Origin: Planctomycetaceae bacterium
Lineage (GTDB): Bacteria; Planctomycetota; Planctomycetia; Pirellulales; Pirellulaceae
NCBI GenBank assembly: GCA_002705165.1
Contig: PAJC01000117.1
Location: 2,906 to 8,226 of the forward strand
DNA length: 5,321 nucleotides
Direction: 5' to 3'
The translations under genes were made by a program, and so were the position numbers. Below are positions 5,268 through 5,321 of the stretch, in pieces (position 1 is the stretch's first letter; each line of letters opens with the position of its first letter). A model generated the notes under the pieces. The model made no database searches, had not been told where the DNA came from, and saw nothing but the letters and a program-made list of their open reading frames with translations.

Positions 5268-5321
5268 ATTACTTCTTTTGTGTTCCCTGTTCTCTATTTT
5301 GAATTACCACCATGACCTATT
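5268..5321. other. Upstream region of the aldolase gene; no gene recognised
   Basis: These 54 bases precede the aldolase ATG. Read on the minus strand they are A-rich with several in-frame stop codons, and they end in the purine-rich AAAAGAAGTAAT just before the ATG. No convincing -35/-10 pair, hairpin or coding stretch is visible, although a gene could end just beyond the right edge. Confidence 0.4.

Noticed and set aside
1..5321. Searched for mobile elements, tRNA or rRNA genes, CRISPR arrays and toxin-antitoxin or defence genes.
   Set aside because: Nothing supports any of these: there are no transposase motifs, no regularly spaced repeats, no cloverleaf, and every sizeable frame is accounted for by ordinary planctomycete genes.

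Overview
The window looks like a piece of a Planctomycetota chromosome. The main evidence is the adjacent pair of a PSCyt2/PSD1 protein (formerly DUF1549/DUF1553) and a DUF1501 protein, two families that are strongly expanded in this phylum. A WD40-like gene follows them, and a zinc-ribbon multi-pass membrane protein of a type common in planctomycetes lies alongside. By eye the base composition is close to balanced, which would fit a marine Planctomycetales lineage such as Gimesia or a relative, but the genus is only a guess.

Layout. Positions 1-3145 hold a three-gene minus-strand operon, read right to left. First comes PSCyt2/PSD1 (1484-3145; Sec signal peptide, one CxxCH haem-type motif). 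After a 39-bp gap comes DUF1501 (176-1444; Tat signal peptide). A WD40-like gene follows, starting on a GTG at 179 that overlaps the DUF1501 stop by 4 nt; only its first 59 codons lie in the window. A 64-bp AT-rich divergent promoter region separates this operon from a plus-strand zinc-ribbon membrane protein (3210-4256). That gene converges, with only 9 bp between stop codons, on a minus-strand class I aldolase-like gene (4266-5267). The last 54 bp lie upstream of the aldolase start and show no recognisable gene. Coding density is very high and no gene-free stretch exceeds 64 bp. I saw no rRNA, tRNA, CRISPR array, insertion sequence or attachment site.

Working together. The first two genes of the left operon probably act in the same exported compartment: a possible c-type cytochrome-like protein and a Tat-exported DUF1501 protein that may fold before export. 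Their biochemical role is not established. The WD40-like product has no visible export signal, so its link to the other two is unclear. The zinc-ribbon protein and the aldolase have no demonstrated link to the operon beyond position.

No wholly new multi-gene system is evident. The points most worth a second look are: a perfect 13-bp inverted repeat inside the zinc-ribbon gene; a TATAAT box placed so that the PSCyt2/PSD1 mRNA could be leaderless; a perfect 12-bp tandem duplication that lengthens the Tat signal core; an unusually acidic exported loop in the membrane protein; and an operon whose three products carry three different targeting signals.
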